Source: Streptomyces sp. A1136
Lineage (GTDB): Bacteria > Actinomycetota > Actinomycetes > Streptomycetales > Streptomycetaceae
Reading direction: 5' to 3'
NCBI RefSeq assembly: GCF_004795055.1
Contig: NZ_SSBJ01000025.1
Location: 1-64,000, forward strand
DNA length: 64,000 bases
Under the pieces are notes generated by a model, which was not told the origin of the DNA, did not search any database, and was given only the letters and a program-made list of their open reading frames with translations. The position numbers and the translations under genes are program-made. Of this stretch, positions 31,275 to 40,474 are shown in pieces. Within the stretch, counting starts at the first letter, position 1. Every line of letters begins with the position of its first letter.

Positions 31275-32189
31275 ATGTCTAACACGCCGCACGCGCCCGC
31301 CCCCGTGGCGTCGGAGCACCCGCGCCTGTACGAGCACACGGGCCTCCAGCCGCGGAACGTGTCCTTCTCCTGGGACGACACCCCCCTCCACTGGCTCCCC
31401 GGCGACCCGTTCGCCGGGCACACCATCAACGTCCTGCACCTGCTGCTGCCCGCGGGGGAGCGCTGGTTCGTCCACGTCTACAAGCAGGTGCTCCCGTACA
31501 TCACGGACGAGCGGCTGCGCGCGGACGTCGTCGGCTTCATAGGCCAGGAGGCCATGCACGCCGCCGCGCACGACGACGTGCTCCCTCACCTGAAGCGACT
31601 GGGCCTGGACCCGACCCCCTACACGGCACAGGTCGACTGGTTCTTCGAGAAGCTGCTGGGCGACCGGACCCTGCCCCCGGGCAGGGCGCGCACGTGGTGG
31701 CTGATGGAACGGGTCGCGATCATCGCTGCGGTCGAGCACTACACGGCGTTCCTCGGCGACTGGGTCCTGAACGCCGACGAGCTCGACCGCCGGGGCGCCG
31801 ATCCGATGATGCTGGACCTGCTGCGCTGGCACGGGGCGGAGGAGGTCGAGCACCGCGCCGTGGCCTTCGACCTGTTCATGCACCTCGACGGCGGCTACCG
31901 GCGCCGGGTGCGGACCTGGGCGACGGCCTTCGCGGCCCTGACGTTCCTCTGGCAGCGCGGCGCCCGCTTCTTCATGGAGAACGACCCCGAACTGCCGGCC
32001 GCCAAGGCCTCGCTGGGTCAGCTCTTCCGGGCCGGCCGGCAGGGCGTCCTCCCCTCGACGGGCTCGATGCTCAAGTCCATCCCCACCTACCTCTCCCGCA
32101 CCTACCACCCCTCGCAGGAGGGCTCGACGGCCCAGGCCGTGGCCTACCTCGCCACCTCGCCCGGCGCGAACGGCGGGGGGCGGGCATGA
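31275..32189 (+). CDS. Metal-dependent hydrolase (PF10118 family)
   Basis: A 304-residue protein of the predicted metal-dependent hydrolase family. Candidate diiron-type ligands appear in repeated E-x-x-H pairs: FIGQEAMHAAAHDD, AAVEHYTAFLGD and WHGAEEVEHRAVAFD, spread over about residues 90-200. This pattern recalls ferritin-like carboxylate proteins. The start has no ribosome binding site and lies 6 bases after TACATT. Its stop overlaps the next start (ATGA), so it is translationally coupled to an oxidoreductase; the two may act as an electron donor and acceptor pair. Confidence 0.88.
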   Translation: MSNTPHAPAPVASEHPRLYEHTGLQPRNVSFSWDDTPLHWLPGDPFAGHTINVLHLLLPAGERWFVHVYKQVLPYITDERLRADVVGFIGQEAMHAAAHDDVLPHLKRLGLDPTPYTAQVDWFFEKLLGDRTLPPGRARTWWLMERVAIIAAVEHYTAFLGDWVLNADELDRRGADPMMLDLLRWHGAEEVEHRAVAFDLFMHLDGGYRRRVRTWATAFAALTFLWQRGARFFMENDPELPAAKASLGQLFRAGRQGVLPSTGSMLKSIPTYLSRTYHPSQEGSTAQAVAYLATSPGANGGGRA

Positions 32190-33229
32190 GGCGCGCCCTG
32201 ACGCTGACGGCGGCGGCCGGCGCCGCGTTCCTCACCCGGCGCGCGCTCCGCCGGCGCATCCGGCGCTCCCCCCTGTGGCCGCTGCCGGCGCTGGAGGTGC
32301 CCGTCTCGGGACACTCCCCGCGCCGGTTGCTGCGGGTCCCGGTCGTCGCGCGGAGCGAGCCCGCGGAGGGCGTCGTGCTGCTGACGTTGGAATCACCGGA
32401 GCTGCCCGCCTGGAGTCCGGGGGCGCACGTGGACGTCGTACTCCCGTCGGGGCTGGTGCGCCAGTACAGCCTGTGCGGCGACCCCGCGGACGCCGGGCGC
32501 TACACGATCGCGGTGCGACTGATCGAGGACGGTCGCGGCGGTTCCCGCGAGGCGCACGCCCGACTGGTGGAGGGCACCGCGCTGCGACTGCGGGCGCCCC
32601 GCAACCGGTTCCCCCTCGTGCCCGCCCCGGCGTACGCGTTCGTGGCGGGCGGGATCGGCATCACGCCGATCCTGCCGATGCTGCGGGCGGCCACGGCGGC
32701 GGGGGCCGACTGGACGCTGCTCTACGGCGGGCGCACCCGCGCGTCGATGCCCTTCCTCGCCGAACTCGCCGCCTACGGGGACCGGGTCACGATCGTCCCC
32801 GAGGACGAGGCGGGCCTGCCGGACCTGAGCGCGCTCGCCGCGACCCCCGCCGCCGCGGTCTACTGCTGTGGCCCGGAGCCCCTGATCGCCGCGGTCCTGG
32901 CCGCCGCCCCCGACCCTTCGGCGGTGCGCCTGGAACGCTTCACCGGCTCCGCGCCCACGGGCGCGGCGAAGCCCTTCACGGTCGAACTCCGCCGCTCCGG
33001 GCGCACGGTCGAGGTCGCGGCGGACGAGAGCGCGCTGACGGCGGTGCGCCGCGCGCTGCCCGCCACCCCGTACTCCTGCCAACAGGGCTTCTGCGGCACC
33101 TGCCGACACCGGGTGGTGGAGGGAGAGGTGGAACACCGCGACGAACTCCTCACCGACGCGGAACGCGAGGACTCGATGCTCCTGTGCGTCTCCCGCGCCG
33201 CCTCGGACCGCCTGGTCCTGGACGCGTAG
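32186..33229 (+). CDS. PDR/VanB-type ferredoxin reductase (FMN/2Fe-2S oxidoreductase)
   Basis: A 347-residue protein. After an Arg-rich tail comes the flavin-binding barrel (VRQYSLCGDPADAG), a NAD-binding domain with FVAGGIGITPILPML and YCCGPEPLI, and a C-terminal plant-type 2Fe-2S ferredoxin. Cluster ligands are Cys298, Cys303, Cys306 and Cys334 (YSCQQGFCGTC ... MLLC). Such reductases pass electrons from NAD(P)H to oxygenases. The start overlaps the stop of the metal-dependent hydrolase gene by 4 bases, which suggests that the hydrolase is its redox partner. Confidence 0.92.
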   Translation: MRRALTLTAAAGAAFLTRRALRRRIRRSPLWPLPALEVPVSGHSPRRLLRVPVVARSEPAEGVVLLTLESPELPAWSPGAHVDVVLPSGLVRQYSLCGDPADAGRYTIAVRLIEDGRGGSREAHARLVEGTALRLRAPRNRFPLVPAPAYAFVAGGIGITPILPMLRAATAAGADWTLLYGGRTRASMPFLAELAAYGDRVTIVPEDEAGLPDLSALAATPAAAVYCCGPEPLIAAVLAAAPDPSAVRLERFTGSAPTGAAKPFTVELRRSGRTVEVAADESALTAVRRALPATPYSCQQGFCGTCRHRVVEGEVEHRDELLTDAEREDSMLLCVSRAASDRLVLDA

Positions 33230-33269
33230 CGGCGCCGACACCCCGCCGAGAACCACGCCGGTGTGGAAG

Positions 33270-33275
33270 TAGGGT
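33270..33275 (+). promoter_or_regulatory. -10 box TAGGGT of the leaderless TetR gene
   Basis: TAGGGT ends 6 bases before ATG 33282; no ribosome binding site. Confidence 0.5.
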
Positions 33276-33281
33276 GTCCGC

Positions 33282-33986
33282 ATGACAACCGGGGTGCGGC
33301 GCAGGATGGGTGTCGAGGAGCGGCGGCAGCAGCTGATCGGGGTGGCCCTGGAGCTGTTCAGCCACCGCTCTCCCGACGACGTGTCGATAGACGAGATCGC
33401 GGCGGCCGCGGGCATATCGCGGCCACTCGTCTACCACTACTTTCCCGGCAAGCTGAGCCTGTACGAGGCGGCGTTGCGCCGGGCCGCGGACGAGCTGGCG
33501 CTGCGGTTCGTGGAGCCGCAGGAGGGACCGCTCGGGGCCCGGCTGCTGCGGGTGATGGGGCGGTTCTTCGCGTTCGTCGACGAACACGGGCCCGGCTTCT
33601 CGGCGTTGATGCGGGGCGGTCCGGCGGCCGGCAGCAGCCGCGCCAACGCGATGATCGACGAGGTCCGTCAGGCCGCGTACGAGGAGATCCTCAAGCACCT
33701 GGGCGTCTCGCCCGACGCCCCGCCCGCCCGGCTGGAGCTCGTCGTGCGGTCGTGGGTGTCGCTCGCCGAGTCCACCGCGCTGATCTGGTTGGACGGGCGG
33801 CGCATCCCGCGTTCGGAGTTGGAACTGCAGCTGGTGCACGACTTCGCCGCGCTGGCCGCCGTGAGCGCCGCCTACGACGAGGAGATGGCGCAGATCCTGG
33901 TGCGCATCCTGTCCGCGGAGCCGGCCGACGGGCCGTTCGGTGTGCTCGTGGGGCGGTTGGCGGCGCTGGTACCGGGCACCACGTGA
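33282..33986 (+). CDS. TetR/AcrR family transcriptional regulator
   Basis: Repressor of 234 residues. The helix-turn-helix is at about residues 14-60 (RQQLIGVALELFSHRSPDDV, then AAAAGISRPLVYHYFPGKLS). The rest is a helical ligand domain with a TetR_C-like WVSLAESTALIWLDGR. It follows the reductase by 52 bases on the same strand, has its own leaderless promoter and is the obvious local regulator of the hydrolase-reductase operon; ACACC/GGTGT arms in the gap are a possible autoregulatory site. Confidence 0.9.
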   Translation: MTTGVRRRMGVEERRQQLIGVALELFSHRSPDDVSIDEIAAAAGISRPLVYHYFPGKLSLYEAALRRAADELALRFVEPQEGPLGARLLRVMGRFFAFVDEHGPGFSALMRGGPAAGSSRANAMIDEVRQAAYEEILKHLGVSPDAPPARLELVVRSWVSLAESTALIWLDGRRIPRSELELQLVHDFAALAAVSAAYDEEMAQILVRILSAEPADGPFGVLVGRLAALVPGTT

Positions 33987-34011
33987 TCATGACGTGCCCC
34001 CGGCACCGCGT

Positions 34012-34017
34012 GATAAT
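34012..34017 (+). promoter_or_regulatory. -10 box GATAAT of the leaderless acetyltransferase gene
   Basis: GATAAT ends 6 bases before GTG 34024. It sits among three GTGAT(C/A)AT repeats at 33983, 34010 and 34024. Confidence 0.45.
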
Positions 34018-34023
34018 GCCCGC

Positions 34024-34548
34024 GTGATCATTGACGACGGGATGTTGTTCCGGCAGGCCGAGGAGAAGGACGCCGGCACGCTGGTGAAGCTGTACGACCA
34101 GGCCGCCCGGTGGATGCGCAAGCACGGGATCGACCAGTGGAAGCCCGGCGAGAAGGACGTGGCGCACTTCCGCGCGCGGATGCGCGACGGCGAGGTGTGG
34201 TTGGCGGAGGACGCCGACGGCCGGGTGGTCGGCGCGTACGAGCTGTGGTGGTCCGACGAAGAGGCCTGGGGCGTGCAGCCGCCCGTCGCCGGCTACGTGC
34301 ACCGGTTGATGGTGGAGCGCGAGGCCGCTCCCCCGGGCGCGGGCCGACGCATACTCGAACACGCCGAGTGGCGGATCGCCCGCACCGGCCGGGAGCGCTC
34401 CCGGCTGGACTGTGTCTCGACCAACCCCAGGCTCCTGCGTTACTACCGGGGCGCGGGGTACCGGATCGTCGGGGAGTGCCCGTCCAAGCAGGCCGCGGAC
34501 GGGCGGGTGTACGGCGTGATCCTGCTGGAACGGCGCCTGGACGTCTGA
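34024..34548 (+). CDS. GNAT family N-acetyltransferase
   Basis: A 174-residue acetyltransferase fold. Early residues MLFRQAEEKDAGTLVKLYDQ are typical; the acetyl-CoA site falls in VHRLMVEREAAPPGAGRRIL (about residues 97-116) and the C-terminal motif in TNPRLLRYYRGAGYRIVGEC. It is unlike antibiotic acetyltransferases in length or context; substrate unknown. GTG 34024 fits a leaderless start after GATAAT. Confidence 0.85.
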   Translation: MIIDDGMLFRQAEEKDAGTLVKLYDQAARWMRKHGIDQWKPGEKDVAHFRARMRDGEVWLAEDADGRVVGAYELWWSDEEAWGVQPPVAGYVHRLMVEREAAPPGAGRRILEHAEWRIARTGRERSRLDCVSTNPRLLRYYRGAGYRIVGECPSKQAADGRVYGVILLERRLDV

Positions 34549-34753
34549 GGCGTCCACGACGGTCGGGGAGGCACAGCACCTGCCCACGCCACAACCGCAC
34601 GAGGCGCTGTCGGGCGCGCTGGGGGCCGCGGGGCGTGGCGCAGGCCCAGGGGCAGCCGTCGGCGCCGGCACCGGCGGGCGCCCCGGTGGGCGTGCGCGGT
34701 ACGGCGCTGCCGGCGCCGGCCTCGGTGGTCCGGGAGGTGGAGGCGGCGGCCGA

Positions 34754-35014
34754 CAGCGGACGCTCACCCCGAAGGCCCGCTTGGTGTGTTACGCGGCCCG
34801 TGTGCAGGACGTCGGCCGGCAGTCGACGGTGCGCAACGGCGCGGTGGCCGGGACGACGGGGCAGGGCCGGCGCATGGAGGCGCTCGGCGTCCGGGTCGGG
34901 ACCGGGCCGGTGACGGCGCAGGCCCATGTCGCGGACCACGGCCGGCTGAACGCGGTGAGCGGCAACCCCGTGTACGTGGGGACCACCGGACAGTCTGATG
35001 CTCTGATGCTGTGA
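34754..35014 (+). pseudogene. Remnant with two ChW-like (hydrophobic-W) repeats
   Basis: The frame reads RTLTPKARLVCYAARVQDVG, then GAVAGTTGQGRRMEALGVRV, and a second related unit AQAHVADHGRL ... VYVGTTGQS. Both resemble the ChW repeats of secreted streptomycete and clostridial proteins (pattern AHVQDIGW...AGTTGQSRRIEAL), but the conserved Trp residues are gone and no start, signal peptide or catalytic domain precedes them. The stop codon falls inside an 8-bp tandem repeat. Probably a decayed 3' end of a secreted protein gene. Confidence 0.4.
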
Positions 35015-35027
35015 TGCTCTGATGCGG
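34996..35027 (+). repeat. Four tandem 8-bp TGATGCTC-like units
   Basis: TGATGCTC, TGATGCTG, TGATGCTC and TGATGCGG in a row; the third supplies the stop codon of the ChW-like frame. Confidence 0.9.
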
Positions 35028-35031
35028 TGAA

Positions 35032-35078
35032 CGCCGAAGCGGCGGTGCCGGTCCGTGGCCGGCACCGCCGCTTCGGCG
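35032..35078. terminator. Very strong bidirectional terminator
   Basis: A perfect 20-bp stem: CGCCGAAGCGGCGGTGCCGG (35032-35051), 7-base loop, complement at 35059-35078. It is 16 bases from the pullulanase stop on the opposite strand. Confidence 0.9.
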
Positions 35079-35093
35079 GGCGTGGGGCGCCCG

Positions 35094-38000
35094 TCAGGAG
35101 CGGGCCCGGGTGAAGACGGCGACCGTGCGGGCCGGGGCCTTGAACTCGCCCGTGCCGGCGTCGTACGTCGCCTGCCTGACCGTGCCGTCGGCGCCCGCCG
35201 CCTGCACCGGGTGCAGGGCGTAGGCGGTGCCCGCGAGGGCCGCCACGCGCTGGGTCTGCGCGGTGGGGGTGGCGTTGAACACCACCACGAGGTCACCGGC
35301 GGTCATCGTGATCACTCCGGGCGTCTCGGCCGTCCCCGACAGGGGGAACGCCACGCCCGACTGGACCGCTTCGGCCGTGGTGAGGGCGAAGGCGGGTTCC
35401 GTCGTCCGGATGCGCAGCAGATCGCGGTAGGCGGCCGAGGCGCCGTCGATCTCCGCGCAGCCGGGGGGCGCGGTGGTCAGCAGGGGTTTCGCGTAGGGCC
35501 ACTTGGCCCGGTTGTCGGCGGCGGGCGGCAGGCCCCGGCCGAAGCCGTTGCCGTCGTGGCAGTCCCAGTGGATGGCGTTGAACCAGTCGCCGCTGTCGAA
35601 GGAGTTGCGGTCCAGGGACTTGGAGCGCAGCAGGTCGGTCCCGGCCTGGGACAGCGACGGGCCCTGCGAGAGGGTGGTGACGGCCAGGGCCAGGACCTGC
35701 ATCCGGGCCCGGTCGGCGGCCGCCGTCCCGGCCGGGAGTTTGTACGTCAGGGCGTCGGCCAACGATTCGTTGTCGTGGGCGTCCGCGTAGGCGAGGGCGT
35801 CGCCGGGGGCCGCCGCGTACCCGGCCGGGGCGCCGTTGTAGTCGAGCTCGGACCCCCTGATGTGGCGGCCGGTGCTGTCGGTGAAGGCGTAGGAGGCGAG
35901 ATTGCCGGTCAACCCGACCTTGATCAGGTCCTGGTCGTGCAGGAGCCGGGCCCGCTGCTGTTCGGGGCCGCCGTTCGCGGCGGCCGCGTTGGGATCGGTG
36001 AACAGGCCGGAGGCGAAGCCCTGGACGCGCGGGTCCTCGTCGAAGGGGCCGCCGCCGCGGATCGCGTCCCGGGCGCGGTCGGAGAAGGTGGCGATGCCGG
36101 TGCCGGCCATGTTCTTCTGCGTGGCCTGGACGAAGCGGGCATCGTCGGCGACCTCGCCGAAGTTCCAGCCCTCGCCGTAGAGGACGATCCGTTTCCCGTC
36201 CACGCCGTCCTTCTCGACGGTCAGGGCGTCGAGGGCGGCGCGCACGGCCAGGATGTTGGCCTTCGGGTGGTGGCCCATCAGGTCGAAGCGGAAGCCGTCC
36301 ACCTTGTACTGCTTGGCCCAGGTGACGACGGAGTCGACGACGAGACGGCCCATCATGGCGTTCTCGGGAGCGGTGTTGGCGCAGCAGCTGGAGGTGGCGA
36401 CGCTGCCGTCGGCGAGCAGCCGCTGGTAGTAGCCGGGCACGATGCGGTCGAGGACGGACTTGTCGGACTGGCCCGCCGCCACCGTGTGGTTGTAGACCAC
36501 GTCCATCACGGTGCGCAGCCCGGCGCCGTTCAGCGACTGCACCATGCGGCGGAACTCCACCGTGCGGGCGGTGCCCTCGGGGTCACTGGCGTACGAGCCC
36601 TCGGGCACGGTGTAGTGCAGCGGGTCGTAGCCCCAGTTGTAGGAGTCCTTGGCGGCCGCGGCCGCCACACAGGCCTGCTGTTGCTCGGAGTCGGGGGCGT
36701 AGACCTTGAGGTCGCAAGCCGGTTCGGTGCGGTCGGAGGGCTTCTCCGGGATGGTGCCGATGTCGAAGGCCGGCAGGAGGTGCACGTACGAGGTGCCCGA
36801 GGCGGCCAGTTCGCGCAGGTGCCGCATACCCGCCGAGGCGGTGTCGGTGAAGGCCAGGTACTGGCCGGGGTGGCTGGAGGTGCGGTCCGCGACGGAGAAG
36901 TCCCGGATGTGCAGTTCCTGGATCTGCGCGGAGGTGAAGGGCACGGGCGCGGGCTTGCGCAGGTCGCGCCAGCCGGGCGGCGCCAGCTTGGGGTCGGCGA
37001 GGTCCACGGCCAGGCTGTAGGCGGAGTCCGTGGTCAGGGCGGTGGAGTACGGGTCGGTGACCAGGTTGCGGACCACCTGGCGGACGGTGGGGGCCCAGAC
37101 GGTGACGGCGTACCGGTACCGCTTGCCGGTCCAGCTCCGCTCGCCGCGCACCGACCAGACGCCGGTGGTGTCGTCGCGGCGCATGGCGACGGTCCGGCCG
37201 TCGAGTTCGAGGGAGACCTGTCGGGCGGTGGGCGCCCACACGGAGAGGGTGGGGCGGCCGTCCTGGAAGACGGGGCCGAGGGCGGTGGTGGTGGCGTACA
37301 GGTCGTCCAGGACCCCGGCGAGTTGCACTCCGGTCGCGGCCAGCACGGCGCCGTTCGCGGCGCGGGCGCTCGCGACGAGCTGCCCGCGCAGGGCGCCCCG
37401 TACGCGGTCGCGGTCGCGGGGGTCGATCGTGTAGGCGGCGTACGAGGCGAGGTGCGGGAACTTCTGCTTCTGGGCCGCGGTGAGCCGGGAGCGGCCCAGG
37501 CGCAGCCACTGCGCGCCGCCCTCGTGCAAGGCGCCGCCCTCGGTGGTGACGGCGCCTTCGCCGGAGGCGAGGAGCTGTACGGAGGCGGCCGCCTCGGGGG
37601 CGTTCCAGGCGACGGTGTCGCGGTCGATCCAGACCGCCTCGGCCTTGGTGAGGTCGAGGGCGGCGGCTGAGCCGGCGGGCTGCGGCAGGAGGTACTTCTC
37701 GCGTCCGCCCAGCATCCACACCTCGTGCCCGGCGGCCTTCAGGTCGAGGGACTGGTCGGTGGGGAGGTCCTTCTCGTCGCCCTTGTGGAGGATGTAGCTC
37801 AAGCTGGTGGCGCCGGCGCCGAGGGGGACCTCGTAGACGGCCCCGAAGGAGTCGGTGCGGACGGGCGGGAGCGGCTTGCCCCAGTCGGTGGGGGTGGCGG
37901 CCCCGGTCCACACGTGCAGGCCCCAGCCGTCGTAGGCGCCGTCGGGGCGCTGGTAGTGGAGGACCGCCTTGGTGGTGTCCTGGGGCGGGTAGGCGGGGCG

Positions 38001-40445
38001 GTCGGTGCGGGCGGCGTCCTGGCCCTGTTCGAGCCAGACCTCGCCGGACTTGGTCACGTCGAGGGTGCGGTCGGCGGCGACGTCCTTGGTGCCGTCCTTG
38101 TCGATGACGAGGTAGCCGAGGGAGGAGGCGCCGGGCTTGAGCCGGACGTAGGCGAAGGCGCCGTACGCGTCGCGGCCGGTGAAATCGTGCCCGGCGGGCC
38201 AGGGGGTCGCCTCGCCGTCCGCGAGGTCGCCCCACGCGTAGAGCCGCCAGTTCGCGTAGTCGCCGTCGGGCCGGTGGTAGTGGACGACGGCGTACTCGCG
38301 CTGCGTGGCGGTCGGGACCCCGACGGGCGGGGCCTGGCCGGCGGTGGAGGCGGCGAGGGCGCTCGCGGTGTGCCCGGCGGCGTCGATGACGACGGCCTTG
38401 TAGCGCAGTGGGGTGCCGGCGGGCGCGGTGACGTTCTGGGTGACCTTGTAGGGGGCGTGGTCGGCGGAGCCGAGGACCTGCCAGGGGTCGTTGCCGCTCT
38501 GGGCGGCGAAGACGACGCGGTTTCCGCCGCCGCCGGTGACATCGGCGCCGATCTCGACGGTGCCGGTCGCCGCCGCCGGGGCCTTGAGGGCGAGGGCGGG
38601 ACGGCCGGTGGGGGCGGGGAGCGGGGTCGTGCCCTGGAGGACCACGGAGCCGAGGGCGGGGACGGTGACGGTGAGTTTCCCGGCGGCGTCGGCGCGCGGG
38701 GTGGCGGAGCCGCCGTAGAGGGTGCGGTACCCGGCGCCGGCCGGCGCGTCGAGCGTGACCGTACGGGGCTGGTCCCCGTTGTTGGCGGCCACCAGGTACT
38801 CGGTGCGGCCGCGGGTGTCCGTACGGGCGAAGGCGTAGACGGAGCCGTCGGAGAAGCGTTCGCTCTGGACGCCGTCGCGCAGGGCGGGGTGGTCCTTGGT
38901 CAGCTTCGAGAGAGCGCTGATCTGCTTGTAGAGGGGGTGCCCCGGATCGTAGGCGTCGCTCGCGTGGGTGCGGGCGGTGCCGAGCTGGTCATCGTCGAGG
39001 TAGTCGGCGATCCGGGTCGCGAACAGCGGCTGTCGGGCGTCCTTGTCACCGCCGGAGCCGGTGAAGCCCTGCTCGTCACCGGAGTAGATCACCGGGTTTC
39101 CCCGGGAGAGGAACATCAGCTCGTTGGCGAGCCGGTAGCGGTCCAGCCGTTCCTGTTCCCCGGCCCCGGGCCGGTCCTGTTCCAGGAAGGAACCGAAGCG
39201 GCCCATGTCGTGGTTGCCGAGGAAGGTCACCTGCTCGTAGGCGTTGGCCTTGTCGGTGGTGTACCGGTAGTCGTCGGCGAACACGGAGGCCAGCCGCCCC
39301 GCCGCCGCGCCCTGCGAGGCGTAGGCGCGGATCGCGTCCTGGAGCGGGAAGTCGAGCGTGGCGTCGAGGCGGCCGCGGGTCACGTAGGGGGAGGTGACGG
39401 CGGTGTCGGCGGAGTACACCTCGCCGAACATGAAGAAGTTCTTCCGGCCGTGCCGGGCCGCGTAGGCGTCCAGCGCGGTCGCCCACTGGGTCCAGAAGGG
39501 GGTGTCGACGTGCTTGACGGTGTCGATGCGGAACCCGTCGACGGCGAAGTCCGCGACCCACTTCTCGTAGATCTTCTCCATCCCGGTGACGACCTCGGGA
39601 CGCTCGGTCCACAGGTCGTCCAGGCCCGAGAAGTCGCCCTGTTCGGCGGATTCGCCGGCGAAGGTCGAGTCACCGCGGTTGTGGTACATCGTCGGATCGT
39701 TGAGCCAGGCAGGGGACTTGAGGTTCTTCTTCGCCTCGGGGACGAAGGGGGTGCGGGGGAAGGAGCCGGGGCCGGTCGCCGGGAACTTCCGCTTCCCGTC
39801 GGCGTAGTCCTGGTCGTCGAAGGGCACCCCGTCCTTGGTCAGGTAGGGGAAGGCACCCTCCGACAGGTAGCCGGAGGAGCCCTCGCGGTAGTCGACGACG
39901 TCGGCGGTGTGGTTGGTGATGACGTCGAAGAAGACCTTCATCCCCTTCTTGTGCGCCGTGTCGATCAGCCGGCCCAAGTCCGCGTTGGTCCCGAAGTGCG
40001 GGTCCACCTGCGTGAAGTCGGTGATCCAGTAACCGTGGTACCCGGCGGAGGCGTCCTTCCCCGTGCCCTGCACCGGCTGGTTCTTGAAGATCGGCGCCAT
40101 CCAGATGGCGGTGGTGCCGAGTCCCTTGATGTAGTCGAGCCGGTCCGTCAGCCCCTTGAGGTCACCGCCCTGGTAGAAGCCCTTGTCCGTCGGGTCCAGG
40201 CCGGTCTCCAGCCGGCTGCCGGTCAGCCCGCCCCGGTCGTTGCGCGGATCGCCGTTCGCGAACCGGTCGGGCAGGACGAAGTAGAACTGCTCCCGGGTCA
40301 GGTCGTGGCGGGCGGGCTCGGCCGCGAGTTTCGCGTCCGAGGGCGGGGGTGGTGGCGCCTTGGCGGCGGCCTCCGCCGGAAGGGCGGGCAGGAACGTCAC
40401 GGCCAGAGCGGCCGCGAGCACTCCTGCGACGACGGGGCGTATCAC
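35094..40445 (-). CDS. Secreted bifunctional alpha-amylase/pullulanase
   Basis: A 1783-residue extracellular starch-degrading enzyme with a signal peptide (VAGVLAAALAVTFLPALPAE, residues about 5-26). Module 1 is a GH13 alpha-amylase (about 45-560) with nucleophile Asp in GFRIDTVKHVD (about 302), acid Glu in FGEVY (about 339) and NHD (about 408). Two starch-binding PUD/CBM41-like modules begin near residues 712 and 825 (both start with a VVHYHRPDG-like line). Module 2 is a type I pullulanase with YNWGYDP (about 1268), GFRFDLMGHH (about 1382), GEGWNFGE (about 1421) and HDN (about 1555). Start GTG 40445 has an AAGGAG box. It follows the alpha-amylase gene by 29 bases in one operon and corresponds to the amylase-pullulanase of S. 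coelicolor. Confidence 0.95.
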   Translation of the reverse strand: MIRPVVAGVLAAALAVTFLPALPAEAAAKAPPPPPSDAKLAAEPARHDLTREQFYFVLPDRFANGDPRNDRGGLTGSRLETGLDPTDKGFYQGGDLKGLTDRLDYIKGLGTTAIWMAPIFKNQPVQGTGKDASAGYHGYWITDFTQVDPHFGTNADLGRLIDTAHKKGMKVFFDVITNHTADVVDYREGSSGYLSEGAFPYLTKDGVPFDDQDYADGKRKFPATGPGSFPRTPFVPEAKKNLKSPAWLNDPTMYHNRGDSTFAGESAEQGDFSGLDDLWTERPEVVTGMEKIYEKWVADFAVDGFRIDTVKHVDTPFWTQWATALDAYAARHGRKNFFMFGEVYSADTAVTSPYVTRGRLDATLDFPLQDAIRAYASQGAAAGRLASVFADDYRYTTDKANAYEQVTFLGNHDMGRFGSFLEQDRPGAGEQERLDRYRLANELMFLSRGNPVIYSGDEQGFTGSGGDKDARQPLFATRIADYLDDDQLGTARTHASDAYDPGHPLYKQISALSKLTKDHPALRDGVQSERFSDGSVYAFARTDTRGRTEYLVAANNGDQPRTVTLDAPAGAGYRTLYGGSATPRADAAGKLTVTVPALGSVVLQGTTPLPAPTGRPALALKAPAAATGTVEIGADVTGGGGNRVVFAAQSGNDPWQVLGSADHAPYKVTQNVTAPAGTPLRYKAVVIDAAGHTASALAASTAGQAPPVGVPTATQREYAVVHYHRPDGDYANWRLYAWGDLADGEATPWPAGHDFTGRDAYGAFAYVRLKPGASSLGYLVIDKDGTKDVAADRTLDVTKSGEVWLEQGQDAARTDRPAYPPQDTTKAVLHYQRPDGAYDGWGLHVWTGAATPTDWGKPLPPVRTDSFGAVYEVPLGAGATSLSYILHKGDEKDLPTDQSLDLKAAGHEVWMLGGREKYLLPQPAGSAAALDLTKAEAVWIDRDTVAWNAPEAAASVQLLASGEGAVTTEGGALHEGGAQWLRLGRSRLTAAQKQKFPHLASYAAYTIDPRDRDRVRGALRGQLVASARAANGAVLAATGVQLAGVLDDLYATTTALGPVFQDGRPTLSVWAPTARQVSLELDGRTVAMRRDDTTGVWSVRGERSWTGKRYRYAVTVWAPTVRQVVRNLVTDPYSTALTTDSAYSLAVDLADPKLAPPGWRDLRKPAPVPFTSAQIQELHIRDFSVADRTSSHPGQYLAFTDTASAGMRHLRELAASGTSYVHLLPAFDIGTIPEKPSDRTEPACDLKVYAPDSEQQQACVAAAAAKDSYNWGYDPLHYTVPEGSYASDPEGTARTVEFRRMVQSLNGAGLRTVMDVVYNHTVAAGQSDKSVLDRIVPGYYQRLLADGSVATSSCCANTAPENAMMGRLVVDSVVTWAKQYKVDGFRFDLMGHHPKANILAVRAALDALTVEKDGVDGKRIVLYGEGWNFGEVADDARFVQATQKNMAGTGIATFSDRARDAIRGGGPFDEDPRVQGFASGLFTDPNAAAANGGPEQQRARLLHDQDLIKVGLTGNLASYAFTDSTGRHIRGSELDYNGAPAGYAAAPGDALAYADAHDNESLADALTYKLPAGTAAADRARMQVLALAVTTLSQGPSLSQAGTDLLRSKSLDRNSFDSGDWFNAIHWDCHDGNGFGRGLPPAADNRAKWPYAKPLLTTAPPGCAEIDGASAAYRDLLRIRTTEPAFALTTAEAVQSGVAFPLSGTAETPGVITMTAGDLVVVFNATPTAQTQRVAALAGTAYALHPVQAAGADGTVRQATYDAGTGEFKAPARTVAVFTRARS

Positions 40446-40474
40446 TGCGGATCTCCTTGGAGGGGACGGGAAGG

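Noticed and set aside
31275..34548. Biosynthetic gene cluster fragment
   Set aside because: Hydrolase, reductase, regulator and acetyltransferase lie together, but no core biosynthetic enzyme is present.
34781..35014. ChW-like frame as an intact gene
   Set aside because: No start codon with ribosome binding site, no signal peptide and conserved tryptophans missing; reported as a remnant instead.
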